Part shown: piece after piece, positions 1 through 5,110 of the stretch
Layout of the letters: each line of letters begins with the position of its first letter
How positions within the stretch are numbered: position 1 is the first letter of the stretch
Source: Asaia bogorensis
Lineage (GTDB): Bacteria; Pseudomonadota; Alphaproteobacteria; Acetobacterales; Acetobacteraceae
NCBI GenBank assembly: GCA_945886995.1
Contig: CAMCZJ010000223.1
Location: forward strand, 1 to 5,110
Reading direction: 5' to 3'
Length of the DNA stretch: 5,110 bases
Program-made: the position numbers and the translations under genes
The notes under the pieces: generated by a model
Told to the model about the DNA's origin: nothing
Databases searched by the model: none
What the model saw: only the letters and a program-made list of their open reading frames with translations

Positions 1-553
1 TGGAAAGCGGAAAGGCGAAGGCAAGCCCAAACGTCGCCAGGATCAGCGTGATCGGCAAGCCACCCCAGCGTTCCTGCGGCACATAAGAAAGCCCGAATAC
101 GCCACCCCACATCAGCACACCAATCGCGGTCAGCATCCCAACCCAGATCAGCGCCAATTCCCAACGCCAGAAGCGCCGCATGGCGGAAATGACGTAAAGC
201 GCCACAAACAGCACGCAGGCCAAAGCCGGGCGCCAATGCTGTTCATAAGGATAGGTGCCAAACAGCATGAAGCGGTGTTTTTCACCAATCACCGCCCAGC
301 AGGCACCCGAGCCCTGCAAATCCCGACAGACTTGCGTCTGTGGGCCCTGCGCATTGGAAGGCACGGACCAGATGGCATTGATGAAGGCCCAATCAACGAA
401 GGAAAGCGCCAGCCTGATCACCAGATAGCCAAGCGCCAGCGTCACCGCCGTGGAAAGCCAGCCGGAAAACAGATTGTTCCTGGCCCAGGCAATGGGCCCC
501 ACTGCCGTGATTGGCGGCTTGCGCGGGCCTGAGGAAATGCTTGCGTTGCTCAT
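1..553 (-). CDS. aapM: General L-amino-acid ABC transporter permease AapM, N-terminal part (3' end cut by window edge)
   Basis: Inner-membrane permease that pairs with AapQ to form the channel of a broad-specificity L-amino-acid importer of the polar amino acid family (AapJQMP/BztABCD type). The reading frame stays open from the ATG to the left edge, giving 184 residues. Hydrophobic segments lie at about 32-52, 109-125, 132-155 and 166-183. The loop containing GACWAVIGEKHRFMLFGTYP (residues 83-102) and the segment WGGLPITLILATFGLAFAFP (163-182) are very typical of AapM. The EAA loop that contacts the ATPase lies beyond the window. C76 and C85 flank the conserved loop between the first two membrane segments. 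The start is supported by GAAGGG at 561-566, 7 bases before the ATG, and by the 11-base gap after the aapQ stop, which indicates one transcript and probably coupled translation. Family identity is clear; actual substrates are inferred from the family only. Confidence 0.93.
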   Translation of the reverse strand, partial: MSNASISSGPRKPPITAVGPIAWARNNLFSGWLSTAVTLALGYLVIRLALSFVDWAFINAIWSVPSNAQGPQTQVCRDLQGSGACWAVIGEKHRFMLFGTYPYEQHWRPALACVLFVALYVISAMRRFWRWELALIWVGMLTAIGVLMWGGVFGLSYVPQERWGGLPITLILATFGLAFAFPLS

Positions 554-564
554 GGCTGGACCCT

Positions 565-1767
565 TCATCGTTCAACCAGCGCAATGCGCGCATTGTACCA
601 ATTCATGAAAAGGCTGATCGAAAGGCTTATCGAAAGATAGACCGCCATGATGATGGCAATGCCTTCAATGGCCTGACCGGTCTGATTGAGCGTTGTGTTG
701 GCGATGGAGACGATATCCTGATAGCCGATCGCGACCGCGAGTGAGGAATTTTTCGTCAGGTTCAGGTAATTCGATGTCATCGGCGGGATGATGACGCGCA
801 GCGCCTGCGGCATCACAATCAGGCGCAGCACAGAACCGTGTTTCAGCCCCAGCGCCTGCGCCGCTTCCCATTGCCCATGATTGACCGACATGACGCCAGC
901 ACGCACCACTTCGGCGATGAAGCCTGCGGTATAGGTGACCAGGCCGATCAGCAGCGCGAAATACTCAGGGCTGACATTCATGCCGCCGCGGAAATTGAAG
1001 CCGCGCAGCACGGGGTATTCAATCTCCCACGGGGCGCCCATGCCCCACCAGACAGCAACCGGGAGCGCTACCATGAGCGCCAGGGCGGTGGGCCATATCT
1101 TGCGCGGCTGACCATCAGCCATCTGCCTGGCGCGTGCCATGCGGCCATAGGCCCAGGTGCCCAGAATGCCCAGCAGAAAGACCACCAACGCCGCCGTATG
1201 CGGGTTTTCCCAAATCAGCGCCGGCAGCTTGAGGCCGCGATTGGACAGCACGACACCTTCCATGGGCTTCAGCGCCTGGCGCGGCCCGGGCAGGCCCTGC
1301 AGAATGGTGTACCAAAACAGCAATTGCAGCAGCAGCGGCAGATCGCGAATGATTTCGATATAGGCGCCGGCAATGCGGGACAGCAGGAAATTCTTCGAAA
1401 GCCGCGCAATGCCAATCGCGGTGCCCAGAATAGTCGCCAGCACCACGCCAATCACCGCAACCTTCAGCGTATTCAGCACACCCACCAGCAGCGCGCGAAA
1501 ATAGGTATTGGTGGGGTCATAGGGGATCAGGCTTTCGGCAATGGGCAAGCCTGCTTCCCGATCCAGGAAGCCGAAGCCGGTTGCAATCCGCCGCACCGCC
1601 AGATTGTGAGAGGTATTGCTGTAGAGCCAATAGATCAGGCTGCCGACCGCAGCGACGACCACGATTTGCCAGAAAATGCCGCGCACCCGTTCATCTGCCC
1701 AGGAAAGCCGGAGCGGACGTTTTGGCGGGCGCCGCTTATAGCGCGGATCGCTCGTCGTCTCAGACAT
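565..1767 (-). CDS. aapQ: General L-amino-acid ABC transporter permease AapQ
   Basis: Complete 400-residue inner-membrane permease, of the usual AapQ length, partner of AapM in an amino-acid importer. The basic cytoplasmic N-terminus (KRRPPKRP, 11-18) precedes a first membrane segment at about 31-49. Others lie near 92-120, 136-157, 190-208, 224-242, 267-293 and 366-388. After the first segment comes a long periplasmic stretch containing the AapQ-like GFGFLDREAGLPI (64-76). The C-terminal permease domain carries the EAA loop that docks on the ATPase: EAAQALGL at 301-308, followed by the I-x-x-P part IVMPQALR at 317-324. The ATG at 1767 has GGGAGAGG at 1774-1781, ending 6 bases upstream. It is the first recognisable gene of the leftward operon, whereas family members usually follow aapJ (binding protein), which is not seen here. 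The ATPase gene aapP would be expected beyond aapM, outside the window. Confidence 0.95.
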   Translation of the reverse strand: MSETTSDPRYKRRPPKRPLRLSWADERVRGIFWQIVVVAAVGSLIYWLYSNTSHNLAVRRIATGFGFLDREAGLPIAESLIPYDPTNTYFRALLVGVLNTLKVAVIGVVLATILGTAIGIARLSKNFLLSRIAGAYIEIIRDLPLLLQLLFWYTILQGLPGPRQALKPMEGVVLSNRGLKLPALIWENPHTAALVVFLLGILGTWAYGRMARARQMADGQPRKIWPTALALMVALPVAVWWGMGAPWEIEYPVLRGFNFRGGMNVSPEYFALLIGLVTYTAGFIAEVVRAGVMSVNHGQWEAAQALGLKHGSVLRLIVMPQALRVIIPPMTSNYLNLTKNSSLAVAIGYQDIVSIANTTLNQTGQAIEGIAIIMAVYLSISLSISLFMNWYNARIALVER

Positions 1768-1863
1768 TATGAGCCTCTCCCAACTTCAAACCCGCCCCCA
1801 GAGGCAGGGTAGTGCCGCTGCGGATTCAACTTTGCCGCAAACGTAAGCAATGCGTTACCGGAT

Positions 1864-1915
1864 AGCAGGCCAACCCCGCAAGCGCCGCGCTTCGGCCTGC
1901 TGGCATTGGCCTGCT
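1864..1915. repeat. Cluster of three GGCCTGCT copies, one inverted, forming alternative hairpins
   Basis: AGCAGGCCAA at 1864-1873 is the exact reverse complement of TTGGCCTGCT at 1906-1915 (10 bp). Its first eight bases also pair with GGCCTGCT at 1894-1901. Between the arms, AAGCG at 1880-1884 and CGCTT at 1888-1892 form an inner stem around a three-base loop. Pairing 1864-1871 with 1894-1901 and stacking the inner stem gives one extended hairpin, and pairing with 1906-1915 gives a competing one. A further small pairing, TGGCA (1901-1905) with TGCCA (1917-1921), would compete with both. No T-run follows on either strand, so it does not look like a simple intrinsic terminator. It lies about 97 bp upstream of aapQ and 157 bp upstream of the divergent gene. 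A regulatory or leader role is an inference. Confidence 0.5.
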
Positions 1916-2060
1916 CTGCCATGGAAAGCGTGGCGGCTAATGGCTTGATCAAATACGGTTCTCCGGTTGAGCGCGGGTGTCGCCACTTTGGGGTTCAGCA
2001 ATTCCCGCGCCAAAGCTTCCCTTCGCCTTCCGGCAATGCCACATGCCCCAGGAGAATCGC

Positions 2061-2065
2061 GGAGG
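2061..2065 (+). promoter_or_regulatory. Ribosome binding site GGAGG that sets the reductase start
   Basis: GGAGG lies 7 bases before the ATG at 2073. The same frame is open back to an earlier ATG at 1977, which would add 32 residues (rich in Pro, Arg and Gly, unlike the family N-terminus), and there is another in-frame ATG at 2082. The strong site and the good family fit of the N-terminus both favour 2073. Confidence 0.85.
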
Positions 2066-2072
2066 CAGAACC

Positions 2073-3008
2073 ATGCGGCAAATGGACAAGGCAGCAATTC
2101 GGGCAGCCCTGCCCTGGGGCAGGCTGATCGAAGCCTTGGCGGAGATGTTCCGTGAAGGCTGCGAAGCACCACTTCGGCACCGGCACGGCTGGGCGGATGG
2201 CGCGGGGGCGCAAAACACCCTGCTGTTGATGCCGGCCTGGCGCGCCGGTGGGCATTATGGCGTGAAGATTGTGCATGTTGCCCCCGGCAATGACCGGCGC
2301 GACCTGCCCGCCGTTCATGCCAGCTACCTGCTTTCAGATGCTACCACCGGCGTACCACTCGCCATGCTGGATGGCGGCGAATTGACAGACCGGCGGACGG
2401 CAGCGGCCAGCCTGCTCGCCGCACGCTATTTGGCGCGGCCAGAGAGTTCCCGGCTTTTGCTGCTGGGCAGTGGCAAGGTCGCCCATGCCCTGGCCGAGGC
2501 TTATGCTGCCTGTTTTCCGATCACTGATATCGCCATCTGGTCTCGTCGGGGGGAGAATGCCGCGCGCCTTGCTGGGCAGCTTGCCGCACATGGCCTGCCG
2601 GCGCGGGCGGTGGCCGAGCCCGATTTTGGTGCGGCGGATATCATCAGTGCTGCCACCTTGGCGAATGAGCCACTCATTCCCGGCGCGGCGCTGAAGCCTG
2701 GGACGCATCTTGATCTGGTGGGCGCCTATCGGCCCGATATGCGCGAAGCTGATGCGCTGGCCTTGAAGCGCGCCCTTCTGGTGGTGGATACGCGCGCTGG
2801 CGGTCTGGCCGAAGCGGGGGATGTGGTGCAGGCCATCAAGGAAGGCGCCTTCACCGCGGATCATGTGGTGGCGGATTTGGCTGAGCTTTGCCGTGGCGCC
2901 CATCCTGGCCGGCAAAGTGCCGATCAGATCACCGCCTTTAAATCCGTGGGCTGGGCCGGGGAGGATTTGGCAGCGGCGGTGCTGGCTTATATGGGCGGAG
3001 AGGAATAG
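2073..3008 (+). CDS. Ornithine cyclodeaminase/mu-crystallin family protein, probable cyclic-imine (pyrroline-2-carboxylate type) reductase
   Basis: Cytosolic NAD(P)-dependent enzyme of 311 residues, close to mu-crystallin and the pyrroline-2-carboxylate reductases and shorter than classical ornithine cyclodeaminases (about 350). The N-terminal half carries the substrate lysine in YGVKIV (K65) and the arginine of ELTDRRTAAAS (R107/R108). The Rossmann fold begins at LLLLGSGKVAHA (128-139, G-S-G-K-V-A). The following strand ends in WSRR (156-159), where basic residues in place of an acidic one suggest NADPH use. HLDLVGAYRPDMREAD (212-227) contains the family's active-site aspartate (D214). FKSVGWAGEDLAAA (289-302) is the usual C-terminal motif. 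Family members include ornithine cyclodeaminase, alanine dehydrogenase, and reductases of pyrroline- or piperideine-2-carboxylate. The last group is favoured here by length and by the LVGAYRPDMREAD signature, but the substrate is inferred. It is divergent from the aap permeases, suggesting an amino-acid catabolic role. No frameshift or missing key residue is seen. Confidence 0.88.
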   Translation: MRQMDKAAIRAALPWGRLIEALAEMFREGCEAPLRHRHGWADGAGAQNTLLLMPAWRAGGHYGVKIVHVAPGNDRRDLPAVHASYLLSDATTGVPLAMLDGGELTDRRTAAASLLAARYLARPESSRLLLLGSGKVAHALAEAYAACFPITDIAIWSRRGENAARLAGQLAAHGLPARAVAEPDFGAADIISAATLANEPLIPGAALKPGTHLDLVGAYRPDMREADALALKRALLVVDTRAGGLAEAGDVVQAIKEGAFTADHVVADLAELCRGAHPGRQSADQITAFKSVGWAGEDLAAAVLAYMGGEE

Positions 3009-3033
3009 TTTCATGTGAAAATATTCCTATTTC
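3002..3033. terminator. AT-rich hairpins between convergent genes, possible weak bidirectional terminator
   Basis: GGAATAGTTTC (3002-3012) pairs with GAAAATATTCC (3017-3027) around a four-base loop, with a single G-A mismatch at 3008/3021. The stem includes the stop codon of the reductase gene. A second, overlapping hairpin is possible between GAAAATA (3017-3023) and TATTTC (3028-3033) with one bulged A. The element sits in the 55-bp gap between two converging genes, where a terminator is expected. The stem is AT-rich and lacks a clear T-run, so intrinsic termination would be weak. Confidence 0.35.
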
Positions 3034-3063
3034 CGAGACTCTCAGCTTAGGCAAAGATGGGCT

Positions 3064-4170
3064 TCACCCTGGCGTGAAAGCTTCATGCACCGCAGTCTGG
3101 ATGCCGCCGCCCACAATCGGCCCGCCGCCAGCCACATAAATCCAATCGCCAATCAAGGCCGCACCCAAACCATGCCGAGGTGTCGGCATGGGCGCGTGAT
3201 GCTGCCAGCTATCGGTGGCGGGGTCATAGGATTCCACCGTGCCGATCACGCGGTCTATCGGGCGATTTTGCGCGTCATAAAGCCGTTCTTCGCCGCCCAT
3301 GCACCAGAAGCGCCCGCGCAGCACCGCCATGCCATGGCCTGAACGCGGTGTCGGGATCGGCGCCCGCTGTCGCCAGATATCGCTCGCCGGATCATAGACG
3401 TGATGCAGGCCAGTATTATTCTCGAAGGTGTTGAAGCGCCCGCCGGCGACGTGGATTTTCCCTTCCCAAACGACCACGCCGGCATGGTCCCGCCCCGCCG
3501 GCAGCGGGCGGAGCAGGGTCCATTTATCCGTCTGCGGGTCATAAACCTCATTCCAGGCAATGCTGGCGCGTTCGGGTGCGGGGTCAGTCGCACCGCCGAT
3601 GTGATAGATTTTGCCACCCACGGCCGCGACAGCGCCGGCGCCGCGCGGGCGCGGCATGGGCGCAATGGCGGACCAACGATCAGCCGCGACATCATAAACG
3701 AATGCCTTGGGGTCGGAGGCACGGTTCTGTTCGGTAAAACCGCCCAGCGCGTAAATCCGCCCGGCATCGGCCACCACGCCAACATGATTGGCGCCGCGCG
3801 GCAGAGGCGCTGCTTCCTGCCAACGATCAGCGGCGGGGTCATAGACATGGTGAAAGGGCTTATCCACCTGGCCCTGCGCATAGCCGCCAATGACATGCAG
3901 CTTGCCGGCCCAAGCCGTGGCCCAGGCCATTTCGCTGCGTGGCAAGGGAAGCGGCGCGCGCGATACCCAACGCCCGGGCACGCCTGCCGGCGCTGGGCTG
4001 GTCACCACGCGCTGCGCCAATTGTTCAGCCGTCAGCGCTTGCGGGCTGGGGCCGCGCAGCGCGGACATTTGATCGGCTGGGATATTCGCCCCGTGATGCC
4101 CGTGATGTTGGGCCTGGGCGGCCCCCGCGAACATCGCCGCACTTGTTCCAAGGAAAATCCTGCGCCGCAT
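3064..4170 (-). CDS. Exported kelch-repeat protein, predicted six-bladed beta-propeller with Tat signal peptide
   Basis: Protein of 368 residues. The N-terminus RRRIFLGTS (2-10) fits the twin-arginine consensus RRxFL, followed by a short hydrophobic stretch and a likely AQA cleavage site after residue 20, so export to the periplasm is likely. The mature protein would start with QHHGHHG (21-27), a possible metal-binding tract. Six kelch double-glycines occur at 95-96, 143-144, 192-193, 243-244, 292-293 and 348-349. YD(P/V) followed by a tryptophan (W117, W166, W217, W266, W322) marks five complete repeats. The sixth blade is probably closed by the N-terminal strand GRWVSRAPLP (66-75), which matches the last strand of the other repeats. 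Function is unknown: exported kelch propellers include sialic acid mutarotase (NanM), galactose-oxidase-like enzymes and binding scaffolds, and I see nothing that selects among them. The gene begins 63 bp after clpB on the same strand. The start has only a modest purine-rich site (GGGGG at 4179-4183, 8 bases upstream). Confidence 0.88.
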   Translation of the reverse strand: MRRRIFLGTSAAMFAGAAQAQHHGHHGANIPADQMSALRGPSPQALTAEQLAQRVVTSPAPAGVPGRWVSRAPLPLPRSEMAWATAWAGKLHVIGGYAQGQVDKPFHHVYDPAADRWQEAAPLPRGANHVGVVADAGRIYALGGFTEQNRASDPKAFVYDVAADRWSAIAPMPRPRGAGAVAAVGGKIYHIGGATDPAPERASIAWNEVYDPQTDKWTLLRPLPAGRDHAGVVVWEGKIHVAGGRFNTFENNTGLHHVYDPASDIWRQRAPIPTPRSGHGMAVLRGRFWCMGGEERLYDAQNRPIDRVIGTVESYDPATDSWQHHAPMPTPRHGLGAALIGDWIYVAGGGPIVGGGIQTAVHEAFTPG

Positions 4171-4216
4171 TCTTTATGCCCCCTGGCTGAATGGCCGAAG
4201 GCTTGCGCGAATGCGG

Positions 4217-4240
4217 CGCCTGATCAAGCCCGTTCAGGCG
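4217..4240 (-). terminator. Hairpin over the clpB stop codon, possible weak terminator or mRNA 3' structure
   Basis: On the minus strand CGCCTGA (4234-4240) is perfectly complementary to TCAGGCG (4217-4223), giving a 7-bp stem with a 10-base loop. The clpB TGA stop is inside the first arm. No T-run follows, so read-through into the kelch gene 63 bp downstream remains plausible. Its position at the gene end suggests an mRNA-end structure, but a chance GC-rich hairpin cannot be excluded. Confidence 0.3.
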
Positions 4241-5110
4241 GCTTCGGCCTGCGGTGCCTCCGGCGCAGCATGGCGTACTTCCAGCCCATCGGGGCTGGCG
4301 GTCACGGTCAGGCTTTCGCCATCCTTCACGCTGCCTTCCAGCAGCAAGCCCGCAAGCTTGTCCTGCAAACTGCGCTGAATCACGCGCTTCAAAGGCCGCG
4401 CGCCATAAACGGGATCATAGCCCGCTTCCGCCAGCCATTCCCGCGCCGCTTCATCAAGCGTGAGGGTGATCTTGCGGTCTTCCAAAAGCCGCCTGAGGCC
4501 GAGCAATTGGATATCAACAATCGCCGCCATATCCCCACGCGCGAGGCGCCGGAACAGCACAATCTCATCCAGCCGGTTCAGGAATTCCGGGCGGAAGCGT
4601 TCCCGCACAGACCGCATCACCGCCGGGCGCGCCGCTTCAATATCTGCGCTTTCCGGCAATTCCGCGATGGCATGGGCACCCAGATTGCTGGTCAGCACAA
4701 TGATGGTGTTGCGGAAATCAACCGTCCGCCCCTGGCCATCTGTCAGCCGCCCATCATCCAAAACCTGCAACAGCACATTGAAGACATCATCATGCGCCTT
4801 CTCAACCTCATCAAACAAAATCACCTGATAAGGCCGCCGGCGCACGGCTTCCGTCAGCGCACCACCTTCTTCATAGCCAACATAGCCAGGCGGGGCGCCG
4901 ATCAGCCGCGATACCGCGTGCCTTTCCATATATTCCGACATGTCAATGCGCGTCATGGCGCGATCATCATCGAACAGAAAAGCTGCTAGCGACTTTACCA
5001 ATTCCGTCTTGCCGACACCGGTCGGGCCCAGGAACAGGAAGCTGCCGATCGGGCGATTAGGGTCCTGCAAGCCAGCCCGCGCGCGGCGCACGGCTTTTGA
5101 GACCGCCTCA
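4234..5110 (-). CDS. clpB: ATP-dependent chaperone ClpB, C-terminal part (5' end beyond window)
   Basis: Hexameric cytosolic disaggregase of the Hsp100 family that threads aggregated proteins through its pore together with DnaK. The last 291 residues are visible; the frame is open to the right edge and starts within the second AAA+ domain (EAVSKAVRRARAGLQDPNRP). Numbering from the first visible residue: Walker A GPTGVGKT at 28-35, pore loop GYVG at 75-78, Walker B VILFDE at 96-101, sensor-1 asparagine in LTSN at 142, arginine finger in FLNRLDE at 179, and sensor-2 GARPLKR at 236-242 (R238). All key residues are intact. The protein ends with an Ala/Glu/Pro-rich tail (APEAPQAEAA), and the lack of a P-element for ClpP binding fits ClpB rather than ClpA or ClpC. 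Heat-shock regulation is typical of the family, but the promoter lies outside the window. Confidence 0.95.
   Translation of the reverse strand, partial: EAVSKAVRRARAGLQDPNRPIGSFLFLGPTGVGKTELVKSLAAFLFDDDRAMTRIDMSEYMERHAVSRLIGAPPGYVGYEEGGALTEAVRRRPYQVILFDEVEKAHDDVFNVLLQVLDDGRLTDGQGRTVDFRNTIIVLTSNLGAHAIAELPESADIEAARPAVMRSVRERFRPEFLNRLDEIVLFRRLARGDMAAIVDIQLLGLRRLLEDRKITLTLDEAAREWLAEAGYDPVYGARPLKRVIQRSLQDKLAGLLLEGSVKDGESLTVTASPDGLEVRHAAPEAPQAEAA

Larger units (their letters stand above)
1768..2072. other. 305-bp divergent spacer between aapQ and the reductase gene; no recognised gene
   Basis: This stretch separates the leftward aapQM operon from the rightward ornithine-cyclodeaminase-family gene, so promoters for both should lie here, yet I cannot point to a convincing -35/-10 pair on either strand. 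None of the frames on the minus strand resembles the binding protein AapJ, complete or decayed. Visible elements are the GGCCTGCT repeat cluster (1864-1915), a short palindrome TTGATCAA at 1945-1952, direct copies of CGGTT at 1956-1960 and 1964-1968, and AACG/CGTT arms at 1840-1843 and 1853-1856. A 61-codon minus-strand frame beginning with TTG at 1952 ends in TAATG, overlapping the aapQ start codon, but matches no family I know. The spacer is long for a region of such dense coding, consistent with a regulatory role. Confidence 0.7.

Noticed and set aside
838..1812. A 324-codon open frame on the plus strand
   Set aside because: It is antisense to aapQ and has a Gln/Arg/His-rich product without domain features. 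aapQ has clear motifs and a ribosome binding site.
1977..2072. An N-terminal extension of the reductase starting at ATG 1977
   Set aside because: The extra 32 residues do not look like the family N-terminus, and a GGAGG site 7 bases before ATG 2073 marks a better start.
1768..2072. A decayed remnant of aapJ upstream of aapQ
   Set aside because: I read the minus-strand frames of the spacer and found no AapJ-like segments, so there is no support for calling a pseudogene.
2334..3014. A 226-codon minus-strand open frame
   Set aside because: It is antisense to the ornithine-cyclodeaminase-family gene, whose catalytic and nucleotide-binding motifs are intact; the antisense product shows no family features.
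3063..3078. Small inverted repeat TTCAC/GTGAA at the end of the kelch gene
   Set aside because: It has only five paired bases, lies at the very end of the coding frame and has no T-run, so it is likely to be chance.
3400..4989. A 529-codon open frame on the plus strand, longer than any real gene in the window
   Set aside because: It runs antisense across the well-supported kelch and clpB genes. Its product is rich in Arg, His, Pro and Ala with no recognisable domain, as expected for the opposite strand of GC-rich coding sequence.

Overview
The window looks like chromosomal DNA of a GC-rich alphaproteobacterium. An Acetobacteraceae or other Rhodospirillales member is plausible, judging from codon use, the AapQ/AapM-type permeases and the style of the exported kelch protein, but no rRNA or other strong phylogenetic marker is present, so this is an inference. 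Nearly all of the sequence is coding. There are five protein genes, two of them cut by the window edges. I see no tRNA, rRNA, CRISPR array, insertion sequence or phage gene.

Left part (1-1767, minus strand): two permease genes of a general L-amino-acid ABC importer. aapQ is complete and aapM is cut at the left edge. They lie 11 bp apart and form one operon reading leftward. The solute-binding gene aapJ, which usually precedes aapQ, is not upstream here. A 305-bp non-coding stretch (1768-2072) sits there instead and separates aapQ from a divergent gene. This stretch contains a small cluster of GGCCTGCT repeats that can fold into alternative hairpins.

Middle (2073-3008, plus strand): a 311-residue enzyme of the ornithine cyclodeaminase/mu-crystallin family, probably an NAD(P)H-dependent cyclic-imine (pyrroline-2-carboxylate type) reductase. 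Its divergent pairing with an amino-acid importer suggests uptake linked to catabolism of proline-like or basic amino acids, but the substrate cannot be read from the sequence.

Right part (3064-5110, minus strand): an exported six-bladed kelch-repeat protein with a twin-arginine signal peptide and a His-rich mature N-terminus. Upstream of it is the 3' part of clpB (second AAA+ domain and C-terminus), cut at the right edge. The kelch gene starts 63 bp after the clpB stop, so read-through from clpB is possible. The enzyme gene and the kelch gene converge on a 55-bp gap that holds an AT-rich hairpin.

This is mostly an ordinary housekeeping and metabolic region. I do not see a clearly new system. 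The points most worth a second look are the missing aapJ, the repeat/hairpin cluster in the divergent spacer, the enzyme-transporter pairing, and the uncharacterised Tat-exported kelch protein.
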